64,000 bases of DNA from Arminella tubonensis (GTDB taxonomy: Bacteria; Pseudomonadota; Alphaproteobacteria; Rhizobiales; Rhizobiaceae): NCBI RefSeq assembly GCF_003240585.1, contig NZ_PCDP01000059.1:408439-472438 (forward strand), given 5' to 3'. The notes beneath the pieces were generated by a model that searched no databases, was not told where the DNA came from, and saw only the letters and a list, made by a program, of their open reading frames with translations. This document shows positions 56,799 to 64,000 of this stretch, piece after piece; positions within the stretch are counted from its first letter, which is position 1, and each line of letters begins with the position of its first letter. Both the position numbers and the translations under genes were made by a program.

Positions 56799-57473
56799 TT
56801 ACTGGATGACGACGACCTTGGTCGTGTGGCCCGGCAGAACGCGCTTGTAGAGGTCGATAACGTCCTGGTTGATCATGCGGATGCAGCCGGAGGAAGCCGC
56901 AGTGCCGATCGACGCCCATTCCGGCGTGCCATGCAGGCGGAAGAGCGTATCCTGGCCCTTGTCGTTGTAGAGGTACATTGCGCGCGCACCGAGCGGGTTT
57001 TCGAGGCCCGGGTTCATTCCGTCGTCGACATACTTGGCGACTTCCGGCTTGCGCTCGGCCATTTCCTTTGGCGGGTGCCAGGTCGGCCATTCCTGCTTCC
57101 AGGCAACATAGGCGTTCCCCGACCATGCAAAGCCCTGCTTGCCGACGCCGATGCCGTAGCGGATCGCCTGATTGTCGGCGAGAACGTAGTAGAGATGACG
57201 TTCGCGCGTGTTGACGATGATCGTCCCGGGCGCCTCTGTCGTCTGATAGGTGACGATCTGGCGGCGGAACTCAGGCTTGACCTTCTGGATCGGAATTGCC
57301 GGGAGGGAGAAGCCGGCGTCGGGCGTAACGCCATAGTCGCCATCGAACGTCTTGAGCGTTTCGACAGAAGAACTTGCGGAGCTGATCGGAGCTGCTGAGG
57401 CGGTCGCTATATTGCCGGCCGCGGCAAATGTCGCGACAAGGCCGAATACGGTCATTGCATTGCGGAGGCGCAT
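56799..57473 (-). CDS. Periplasmic L,D-transpeptidase (YkuD domain)
   Basis: The 224-residue protein has a signal peptide (RLRNAMTVFGLVATFAAAGN, likely cleavage near residue 28) and a YkuD catalytic domain. The domain includes TIIVNTRERHLYYV near 78-91, IGVGKQGFAWSG, and the catalytic HGTPEWASIGTAASSGCIRM with the nucleophile cysteine in SSGCIRM. Such enzymes make 3-3 peptide cross-links or attach proteins to peptidoglycan. The ATG at 57473 is chosen because it gives the signal peptide; the frame is open for 16 more codons. It is divergent from mmcB. Confidence 0.93.
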   Translation of the reverse strand: MRLRNAMTVFGLVATFAAAGNIATASAAPISSASSSVETLKTFDGDYGVTPDAGFSLPAIPIQKVKPEFRRQIVTYQTTEAPGTIIVNTRERHLYYVLADNQAIRYGIGVGKQGFAWSGNAYVAWKQEWPTWHPPKEMAERKPEVAKYVDDGMNPGLENPLGARAMYLYNDKGQDTLFRLHGTPEWASIGTAASSGCIRMINQDVIDLYKRVLPGHTTKVVVIQ

Positions 57474-57652
57474 GGATGTCTCTCGGGTTATGAGTCGGGG
57501 AAGAGGGATTGCATCAACCATCTTTGACTACGGGTTATTTTCGATATACTGCGCCTTTGCAAGCGACTGCAGCGCAACAAAGATCATGTCAGGCGCAAAT
57601 TAGAACCGCATGGTTTTTTTGCAACAATTCTTGCGCGGCCTAAGTGGTGATC

Positions 57653-58141
57653 ATGACCATTTTGAATGTTTATAATAACAATCCGTTAATAGATGGCCGC
57701 CAGTCGGACCGGGCCATGCTTGTGCGCAAAGGCATGCAATTATTGCTTCACGAGATGCGCCATGCCGTGCTGCCGGAATTGCCTCTGGCTTCCGGACGTC
57801 GGGCGGATCTCATTTCGCTGTCTGAAAAGGGTGAGGTCTGGATCGTCGAGATCAAATCCTCGATCGAAGACTTTCGCGTCGATCGCAAATGGCCGGACTA
57901 TCGCCAGCACTGCGACCGCCTGTTCTTCGCTACACACAAGGATGTTCCGCTCGATATCTTCCCGGAGGACTGCGGCCTGTTTCTGTCCGACGGATACGGC
58001 GCTCATATGGTCAGGGAAGCGCCGGAACATCGCCTGCCGCCTTCGACGCGAAAATCAGTCACGCTGAATTTTTCCCGCGCGGCGGCGCAGCGACTACTCA
58101 TGGCCGAGTGGGCGACGGGCAAGCCGTTTCCGATGGAATAG
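57653..58141 (+). CDS. mmcB: MmcB family DNA repair protein
   Basis: The 162-residue protein has a PD-(D/E)XK-like fold: SGRRADLISLSEKGEVWIVE and IKSSIEDFRVDRKWPDY carry the D...E-x-K pattern. MmcB is a Caulobacter SOS- and mitomycin-related protein tied to the ImuB-DnaE2 translesion pathway. The start is uncertain: ATG at 57653 is given, but GTG at 57644 or 57647 would add two or three residues, and no strong ribosome-binding site is seen. It lies divergent from the transpeptidase gene, and its stop is six bases from convergent actR. Confidence 0.85.
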   Translation: MTILNVYNNNPLIDGRQSDRAMLVRKGMQLLLHEMRHAVLPELPLASGRRADLISLSEKGEVWIVEIKSSIEDFRVDRKWPDYRQHCDRLFFATHKDVPLDIFPEDCGLFLSDGYGAHMVREAPEHRLPPSTRKSVTLNFSRAAAQRLLMAEWATGKPFPME

Positions 58142-58147
58142 CTCGAT

Positions 58148-58744
58148 CTACTTAGGCGCGCGCTTCGCAAGAATGCGCTGCAGCGTCCGACGATGCATGT
58201 TGAGGCGCCTTGCCGTTTCCGACACGTTTCGCTCGCACATTTCATAGACGCGCTGAATATGCTCCCAACGGACACGATCCGCCGACATCGGGTTTTCCGG
58301 CACATCGGCCTTTTCGCCCGGCCGCTGCGTCAGCGCCAGATAGACATCGTCCGCATCGGCAGGTTTTGCGAGATAATCTAGCGCGCCCAGCTTAACAGCT
58401 GTTACGGCTGTCGCTATGTTGCCATATCCCGTGAGCACGATAACGCGCGTGTCGTCGCGTCGCTGGCGAATGGCGGCGACAACGTCGAGCCCGTTCCCGT
58501 CACCGAGCCTCAGATCCACGACGGCATATTTCGGCGGATGAGCTTTCGATTTGGCGACGCCCTCCGCGACGGACTCGGCCGTCTCGACCTGAAATCCCCG
58601 CGTTTCCATTGCGCGCGCCAGGCGACGCAGAAACGGCCCATCGTCATCAACGATCAACAGGCTTGCGTCAGGCCCGATGTGGTCGTCAATACCTCCGGCT
58701 GCGACAAGCGGTTCGGCTCGCACATCTTCATTTACGTCTGTCAT
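58148..58744 (-). CDS. actR: Response regulator ActR (RegA/PrrA family)
   Basis: The 198-residue regulator has an N-terminal receiver domain (LLIVDDDGPFLRRLA; phospho-Asp77 in AVVDLRLGDGNG; VLTGYGN) and a C-terminal Fis-like helix-turn-helix (NVSETARRLNMHRRTLQRIL). This short RegA/ActR type controls redox and acid-tolerance genes, including carbon and nitrogen fixation genes in relatives. The ATG at 58744 yields the expected length; 12 codons upstream are not conserved. It is transcribed downstream of actS with 74 bp between. Confidence 0.92.
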   Translation of the reverse strand: MTDVNEDVRAEPLVAAGGIDDHIGPDASLLIVDDDGPFLRRLARAMETRGFQVETAESVAEGVAKSKAHPPKYAVVDLRLGDGNGLDVVAAIRQRRDDTRVIVLTGYGNIATAVTAVKLGALDYLAKPADADDVYLALTQRPGEKADVPENPMSADRVRWEHIQRVYEMCERNVSETARRLNMHRRTLQRILAKRAPK

Positions 58745-58818
58745 TCCCACACAATCCCGGCGGCATGGCCGCCCTAACAATTTCAGCGTTTCCTGATTGT
58801 CGTTTTAGGCGCGTAAAT

Positions 58819-60126
58819 TCAATTTGTCGAATTGCTGTCGATCAACATTCGCGGCCAACGGATCTCAATACGTGCTCCCGGCGCTTCCGGATCTCGGTTG
58901 CCGAAAATCAAAATCGCGCCCGAGCGCTCCAGCAACGTCTTGGCAATGAACAGCCCGAGCCCGAGCCCGCCGGCGGTGTCGTCGCGCTGCCTGCTGGTGA
59001 CATATGGCTCCCCGATCCGTGCCAGGATTTCGGGCGCGTAGCCGATGCCGTCGTCCTCGATGAGGATTGTAAGCGTTGCCGCATCGAACTCCAGGGTCAC
59101 CGTCACCTTCTTGCGCGCATAGTCCACCGCGTTCTCGATCAGATTGCCGAGCCCATACATAATTCCGGCATTGCGATTGAGGACCGGCTCACCAGTTCGC
59201 GGGTTCTTCTCGATCAGCTCCAGATTGATACCGAACTCGCGATGCGGCGCGATGATCTCCTCCATCATCGAAGATAATGTCAGGTGCCGCATATGGGCTT
59301 CGTTCTCCGACGAAAGCGTGGTCAGCCGGCGCAATATGTCGCGGCAACGTTCGCTCTGACTGCGCAGCAGCGCGACGTCCTCGCGGTAGCGCTCGTCATG
59401 GCCGAGTTCCCGTTCCATCTCCTTGGCCACGACGCTGATCGTTGCGAGCGGCGTACCGAGCTCATGGGCGGCGGCGGCAGCAAGTCCGTCGAGCTGCGAA
59501 AGGTGCTTCTCGCGTTGGAGCACAAGCTCCGTTGCTGCCAGTGCGTCGGCCAGCTGGCTTGCCTCCATGGAAACGCGATAGGCGTAGAAGGCCGCAAACG
59601 CCATGGTCGAGGCGATCGCGCACCAGACGCCGAGCTGCATGACGCTATGCACGTTGATCTCGAGACCGCCGTACCAGGGAAGACGAAACGGCGAGAACGC
59701 CAATGCGGTGATGCAAATCATCGCCGACGTGATCAATGCCATGCTGTAGCGGATCGGTTGCGAGGCAAAGGAAATGATGACCGGAACGCAGACCAGCACC
59801 GAGAACGGATTGGCAAGACCGCCAGTAATGAAAAGAAGACCGGAGAGCTGCAGCAGGTCGAGCCCGAGCAGCGCAAAGGCTGCCGGCGGCTCCAGCCTGT
59901 GCGTCGCCGGGTAGCGCAAGGTCAGGAAAAAGTTGATCCAGGCAAGACAGGCGATCAGCACGCAGGCGGCCAGCAGCGGCAGCGGAAACTTGAGCCAGAA
60001 GGCGACGATCATCACCGTAGCCGTCTGGCCGCCGACCGCAAGCCAGCGCAAGCGAACCAGCGTCTGCAAGCGCAGCCGTCTGCTCGTATGATAGTCGTCC
60101 GGGAGCTTTGCGTCCGTGTCTGCCAT
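58819..60126 (-). CDS. actS: Redox-sensing histidine kinase ActS (RegB/PrrB family)
   Basis: The 435-residue kinase has about six hydrophobic segments in residues 27-185. The second periplasmic loop carries TGGLANPF (101-108), the conserved quinone-binding GGxxNPF of RegB. The H-box AAAAHELGTPLATI has His221. A cysteine in QSERCRDIL (Cys261) sits where RegB has its redox-active Cys. C-terminal ATPase motifs are LGNLIENAVDYA, EDDGIGYAP and TAGGLGLGLFIAKTL. It phosphorylates ActR, encoded next to it. Confidence 0.92.
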   Translation of the reverse strand: MADTDAKLPDDYHTSRRLRLQTLVRLRWLAVGGQTATVMIVAFWLKFPLPLLAACVLIACLAWINFFLTLRYPATHRLEPPAAFALLGLDLLQLSGLLFITGGLANPFSVLVCVPVIISFASQPIRYSMALITSAMICITALAFSPFRLPWYGGLEINVHSVMQLGVWCAIASTMAFAAFYAYRVSMEASQLADALAATELVLQREKHLSQLDGLAAAAAHELGTPLATISVVAKEMERELGHDERYREDVALLRSQSERCRDILRRLTTLSSENEAHMRHLTLSSMMEEIIAPHREFGINLELIEKNPRTGEPVLNRNAGIMYGLGNLIENAVDYARKKVTVTLEFDAATLTILIEDDGIGYAPEILARIGEPYVTSRQRDDTAGGLGLGLFIAKTLLERSGAILIFGNRDPEAPGARIEIRWPRMLIDSNSTN

Positions 60127-60157
60127 CAGACCCAATCCTTTGAAACCCGACGGCGGC

Positions 60158-62620
60158 TCATGTACCACGCGGCTTCACCCTTGTCGTCGGCGTTGCCACC
60201 GCAGGATCTTCCGGCCAGGGATGCCGCGGGTATCGCCCACGCATGTCGGCGCGTACGTCTCTCCACGAACCCGCCCAGAACCCGGGCAGATCGCGGGTCG
60301 TCTGGATCGGGCGGTGAGCCGGAGAGGTCAGCTCCAGCACCAGCGGCAACCGCCCGCCGCCGATGGCGGGATGCTGCTTCAGCCCGAACAACTCCTGGAC
60401 CCGGATTGTCAGCAGCGGTTCGCCGCCGTCATACTGTATGGCGTGACGCTGGCCTGTCGGCGCCTCGAAATGTGTCGGCGCCAGCCGGCCAAGCTCCCGC
60501 TGCAGTTCATGCGGCACCAGCGACATCAGCCCGTTCGAAAGCCCGCTGGACGATATATCGGAGAGGCCGCGCGCCTCCGCCTGAAACGGAACAAACCACT
60601 CATCAAGCCGTGTCAGCAATGCCTCGTCGCTCATGTCGGGCCAGGGATCTCCGAGTGTGCGATAGAGGAAACCGATCCGATCGCGCAATTGCGCGGCCTC
60701 CTTGGAAAACGGCAACACCTCAAGCCCGAGATCTCGCACGCCTTCGGCCAGCGCCTTGGCCACGCGCACGCCCGATGGCCGCGGTAGCGGCGTCTCGTCG
60801 AAGATGATGGCCCCAAGGCGCGTCACGCGGCGGGCGCGCACCTGACGGCTCGCCTTGTCGAACACGCACTGGTCCTCGCTTCCGATCTCTCCGGGTAGGT
60901 GAGCCTCGACATCCGCGCGCGAAATCTCGGCTGCCGCCAGAATGCGCGCCTGCGCTGCCCGTCCTGTAAGGTCGGCGATGACAAGCATCGAGCAGCCGGC
61001 CAGCCGCTCTGTTTCCGGCAGCTCCGCGCCGCGGCCGTTTGCCATGACGAAGCGACCGCGTCCGCCACGTTGCAGCGCGATCCGGTCCGGAAAGGCATGG
61101 AGCAGCAATTGGCCGGCGAGGACGGGCTCCTGTGATGGGGTCCCGGCGCTGGCCGTCGCGGCAAGCCGCCCGGCCAGCTTGCGCGCCGCCTCAGACCGCT
61201 CTCCCCTCTCGGTTTTGAACCGCCGCAACCGCTCCTCAAGATCGACACTCGGTCCGCCGAGCCCCTGTTCTGTCAGCAGCACGGCAAGCAGCGCGGCCTC
61301 GCGCGCATGGCCGAGATCTGACACCGAAATCACCATTGCCGCCAGGCGCGGCGGCAATGCCAGTTCCCGCATCAATCGGCCGCGGGCTGTCAGGCTGTTC
61401 TCCAGGTCAAGTGCCCCGAGCTGCCTTAGCAGCGTTCGTGCCTCGTTGAGCGTCGTTGCCGGTGGCTGGTCAACGAAATCAAGGGTCGCAGGGTCCTGCA
61501 CCCCCCAATGCGCAAGATCCAGCGCCAGGCCGGAGAGATCTGTCGACAGGATCTGCGGCGGAGTGAACGCAGGGAGCGCCGCCATTTGGCCCTGATGCCA
61601 TAGCCTAACCGCGATGCCCGGCTCCGTGCGCCCCGCCCGGCCCGCCCGTTGGTCCGCAGACGCCCGCGAAACGCGCACCGTTTCGAGCCGTGTAATACCG
61701 GTCGAGGCTTCGAACACCGGCAGCCTCTGCATGCCGCTGTCAATGACGATCCGGACGCCATCGATGGTGATCGAGGTCTCGGCGATCGAGGTGGCAAGCA
61801 CGATCTTGCGCGTACCCTTGGGCGCGGGCCGGATAGCCGCGTCCTGTTCGCCCTGGCTGAGATTGCCATAGAGCGGCGCGATCACGGTCTCAGGTCCGAA
61901 GCGGCCCTGCAGCCGTTCTGCCGTGCGGGTGATCTCGGCTTGCCCGGGCAGAAATGCAAGGATTGAACCCAGCTCGGCGCCGTGAGCCTCCAGGATCGCC
62001 CGGGTCACCGAATCCTCGACCCGTTCGCCGCCCGGGCGATCCTTGTAGCGAATATCGATCGGGAAGCTTCGGCCCATGCTTTTGATCACGGGCGGGTTGT
62101 CGAGCAAGGTTGCGACGCGTTCGATATCGAGTGTTGCCGACATGACGAGAATGCGAAGATCCTCGCGTAGCGCAGACTGTACGTCCAGAGCCAGTGCCAA
62201 TCCGAAATCCGCATCCAGCGAACGCTCATGGAATTCGTCGAAAATGACGGTGGAAACGCCTGCCAGTTCCGGGTCCTCGAGGATCATGCGCGCAAAGACG
62301 CCTTCGGTCACCACCTCGACCCGGGTCTTGCCTGAAACGCGGTTGTCCAGCCGCATCCGGTAGCCGACGGTTCCGCCCACCTGTTCGCCAAGCAACGAGG
62401 CCATACGCGCCGCAGCCGCCCGTGCTGCCAGTCTCCTCGGCTCGAGCACGATGATCTTGCCATCGCCGCGCCAGGTCTCGCCAAGCAAATGCAGCGGCAC
62501 GAGCGTCGTCTTGCCGGCGCCGGGCGGCGCCGACAGTACCGCGCGCCGGTGGTCGCGCAGGGCCGCAGCAATATCGGCAAGGACATGAGAGACCGGTAGA
62601 TTGGGAAGTGGAGGGATCAT
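60158..62620 (-). CDS. hrpB: ATP-dependent helicase HrpB
   Basis: HrpB is a DEAH/RHA-type helicase found in many bacteria, of uncertain RNA target. The 820-residue protein has Walker A LSAPPGAGKTTLVPLHL near 34-50, the DEFH box TVIFDEFHERSLDADF near 135, and motif III VMSATLD. Motif VI is ASADQRAGRAGRTEPG near 320. The C-terminal HrpB-specific region ends ... HPWPEDPAV. Its 5' end overlaps the upstream cyclodeaminase-type gene by four bases (ATGA). It is followed, 31 bp on, by actS. Confidence 0.94.
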   Translation of the reverse strand: MIPPLPNLPVSHVLADIAAALRDHRRAVLSAPPGAGKTTLVPLHLLGETWRGDGKIIVLEPRRLAARAAAARMASLLGEQVGGTVGYRMRLDNRVSGKTRVEVVTEGVFARMILEDPELAGVSTVIFDEFHERSLDADFGLALALDVQSALREDLRILVMSATLDIERVATLLDNPPVIKSMGRSFPIDIRYKDRPGGERVEDSVTRAILEAHGAELGSILAFLPGQAEITRTAERLQGRFGPETVIAPLYGNLSQGEQDAAIRPAPKGTRKIVLATSIAETSITIDGVRIVIDSGMQRLPVFEASTGITRLETVRVSRASADQRAGRAGRTEPGIAVRLWHQGQMAALPAFTPPQILSTDLSGLALDLAHWGVQDPATLDFVDQPPATTLNEARTLLRQLGALDLENSLTARGRLMRELALPPRLAAMVISVSDLGHAREAALLAVLLTEQGLGGPSVDLEERLRRFKTERGERSEAARKLAGRLAATASAGTPSQEPVLAGQLLLHAFPDRIALQRGGRGRFVMANGRGAELPETERLAGCSMLVIADLTGRAAQARILAAAEISRADVEAHLPGEIGSEDQCVFDKASRQVRARRVTRLGAIIFDETPLPRPSGVRVAKALAEGVRDLGLEVLPFSKEAAQLRDRIGFLYRTLGDPWPDMSDEALLTRLDEWFVPFQAEARGLSDISSSGLSNGLMSLVPHELQRELGRLAPTHFEAPTGQRHAIQYDGGEPLLTIRVQELFGLKQHPAIGGGRLPLVLELTSPAHRPIQTTRDLPGFWAGSWRDVRADMRGRYPRHPWPEDPAVATPTTRVKPRGT

Positions 62621-63576
62621 CGCCTTGCGTCTGCTCTGCCAGTCATATGTTCATAGGCAAGGATCGCACCGGCCAGATCCTCGAGAGCCGCACCGACCGA
62701 TTTGAACAGCGTGATGTCGCGATCGCTGCGACGCCCCTGCTTGGTTTCGCCTACCAGCTCCGAAAGCTCTGCACGAATGGCCTCGGCCGCAAGCACGCCA
62801 CTCTTCAGCGGCTGGACGATATCACCAGCCTCGCTCATCGCGCCTGCGCGAGTGTCGACAAAAACCTCCGAGCGTCGAATCGCGGTGTCATCCGTTTCGC
62901 GCATCTCAGGCTTGAACCCGCCGACCAGATCGAGATGGGCGCCGGGCTTCAGCCATTCGCCCCGGATCAGCGGCTCGCTCGACAGTGTCGCGCAGGAGAT
63001 GACGTCGGCGCTTCGGGCCGCCGTCTCGATGTCAGTGACTGCTTCTGCCTCGAAACCGAGTTCGCGCGCCTCCGCTGCCGTCGCTTCGGCATTCGCCGCG
63101 TTGCGGCCCCAGATCCGGATCCGCTTCAGCGGCCGCACCTCTGCATGCGCTTGTATAAGATTGAGCGAAAGCCGCCCGGTGCCGCAGACGAGCAGCTCTT
63201 CCGCATCGGCGCGCGCCAGATATCGCGCCGCAAGCGCCGATGTCGCGGCTGTCCGCCGTGCGGTCAGTTCACCGCCGTCGAGGATGGCCAGCATTTCGCC
63301 GGTCTTTCCCGATGACAATAGATAGGTGCCGAAGATAGCCGGAAGCGAGCGCGTGGTATTGTCGGGAAAAAGCGACAGAACTTTGACGCCGGAATAGGCG
63401 CCGGGAACCCAGGCAGGCATCAACAGCAATGTCGCGGCGCTTTCTCCCGGCACCTCCATATGATGGTGATGTCGGATCGGCATGACGCAGGTACTCTTGA
63501 ACATCTCAGCGATCGCTTCGATCAAATCGGGCCAGGCCAGGGCTTCGCGCGTCTGCATCTCGTCAAGCACCAGCAT
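62617..63576 (-). CDS. Ornithine cyclodeaminase / mu-crystallin family protein
   Basis: The 319-residue NAD(P)-dependent protein fits the OCD/mu-crystallin family: MLMPAWVPGAYSGVKVLSLFP near 54-74, GELTARRTAATSALAARYLA near 102-121, the dinucleotide-binding segment LLVCGTGRLSLNLIQAHAEV near 126-145, and HLDLVGGFKPEMRETDD. The family includes ornithine cyclodeaminase, alanine dehydrogenase and imine reductases; the reaction here cannot be settled from sequence. It is the most upstream gene of the hrpB-actSR minus-strand block and overlaps hrpB. Confidence 0.86.
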   Translation of the reverse strand: MLVLDEMQTREALAWPDLIEAIAEMFKSTCVMPIRHHHHMEVPGESAATLLLMPAWVPGAYSGVKVLSLFPDNTTRSLPAIFGTYLLSSGKTGEMLAILDGGELTARRTAATSALAARYLARADAEELLVCGTGRLSLNLIQAHAEVRPLKRIRIWGRNAANAEATAAEARELGFEAEAVTDIETAARSADVISCATLSSEPLIRGEWLKPGAHLDLVGGFKPEMRETDDTAIRRSEVFVDTRAGAMSEAGDIVQPLKSGVLAAEAIRAELSELVGETKQGRRSDRDITLFKSVGAALEDLAGAILAYEHMTGRADARR

Positions 63577-63856
63577 GGATCACCCCTTCGCCTCTAATAT
63601 CCGACCGTTGTCAGTCCTCTCATTACGTGCCGGGCTGCAAGCTGGCAATTCCAGTGAGGGAGGCGTAGAATACGGAAAAGGAAATATTCGGACCGGAATG
63701 TCTGCCCTGGGCAACAAAATCAGCGCCGCGGCAGCAAACTGAATTCCGAAATGCCGCGTCTTCAGGTCGATTTTTGCGGCAGCAGATTAAATCTCTAAGA
63801 TTTACCAACAAAAACAGTCTGTTACAAAATTGTCAAAAAACTTGTGATTGGGTGTG
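63577..63856. other. Gene-free region before the rRNA-type promoter
   Basis: About 280 bp with no supported gene. It holds the promoter region of the minus-strand cyclodeaminase-family gene and an AT-rich stretch at 63785-63845 (ending in a run AATTGTCAAAAAACTTG) just upstream of a strong plus-strand promoter, which could act as an UP element. No RNA gene is recognised. Confidence 0.5.
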
Positions 63857-64000
63857 TTGACTAGTTCTGTGGGTAGGGTCTATAAGCCCGATCACTGACG
63901 AGGGCGGCGGCGCTGCTGGCGACGAACTGCTTCGTTCTAGGGTTTCTTGAGAAACTGATGGACGGGACTGGGGTGATTTGCTGGAAGGCGGTTGTCTCGT
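63857..64000 (+). promoter_or_regulatory. Strong promoter and leader, probably of an rRNA operon
   Basis: TTGACT (63857-63862) and TATAAG (63881-63886) are separated by 18 bp, with AT-rich sequence upstream. The following transcript starts near CCCGATCACTGACGAGG (63887-63903). The TATAAGCCCGATCACTGACGAGG stretch and the later TTCTTGAGAAACTGATGG resemble the rrn promoter-leader region of rhizobia and Agrobacterium as I recall it. No start codon with a coding frame follows to the window edge. The 16S gene itself would lie beyond position 64000. Confidence 0.68.

Noticed and set aside
59284..60807. 507-codon open frame on the plus strand
   Set aside because: It runs antisense across actS and into hrpB, has no recognisable domain, and its composition is the Arg/Gln-rich type expected of a shadow.

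Overview
The window is about 64 kb of a GC-rich alphaproteobacterial chromosome, almost certainly from the Rhizobiaceae (Rhizobium / Sinorhizobium / Agrobacterium). The diagnostic signs are the order hemE, origin, ppsR, maf, aroE, coaE, dnaQ, secB; the divergent chvI/pckA pair next to chvG, hprK, a mannose-type EIIA and HPr; ActSR; the hisB-DUF2628-hisHAFE-coaA cluster; and several proteins known mainly from rhizobia (DUF1402, DUF2852). It is dense core genome. I see no insertion sequence, prophage, CRISPR array or tRNA gene.

Layout. 1-1277: the 5' part of hemE on the minus strand, then a roughly 370-bp gap with several DnaA-box-like sites that looks like oriC. 1278-4916: ppsR, maf (YceF type), aroE, coaE and dnaQ, with a parS-like site at the maf/aroE overlap. 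4982-6063: secB and fxsA on the minus strand. 6207-11542: a Tim44-like gene, mltA, smr and an XRE regulator in overlapping order, then gyrB. 11611-12581: nitroreductase and a DUF2218 protein. 12973-15880: FAH-family enzyme, PHB depolymerase, DUF2852. 15966-21954: YgjP-like metallopeptidase, trpFBA, accD, folC. 22004-33995: a long minus-strand block of trxA, addA, addB, murU, a tsaE-amgK fusion and divL. 34198-39676: ahcY, the HPr / EIIA / HprK phosphorelay and ChvGI. 40033-42968: pckA, arfB, alkB. 42976-47628: the his cluster with coaA and a DUF2628 gene. 47863-50875: hslVU and DUF1402. 50921-56711: P450, hydantoinase-A-like protein, glcB. 56799-63576: L,D-transpeptidase, mmcB, actRS, hrpB and an ornithine-cyclodeaminase-family gene. 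The right edge carries what looks like an rRNA operon promoter and leader.

How the genes fit together. Chromosome maintenance is represented by oriC, two parS-like sites, gyrB, dnaQ, AddAB, MmcB and AlkB. The envelope theme includes MltA, L,D-transpeptidase, the AmgK/MurU MurNAc-recycling pair, DUF1402 and ChvGI. Central carbon control around PEP and acetyl-CoA is represented by PpsR, PckA, the carbohydrate-free PTS, PhaZ, GlcB and AccD. Cell-cycle control is represented by DivL, which carries tyrosine where ordinary histidine kinases have the phosphorylated histidine.

The most useful observations are the origin and parS signals, the TsaE-AmgK fusion beside MurU, the DivL tyrosine, an AccD without its zinc-ribbon cysteines, and a palindromic operator candidate upstream of ahcY. 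Nothing in the window amounts to a clearly new multi-gene system. Product names rest on reading translated sequence and remembered family features; no search was run.
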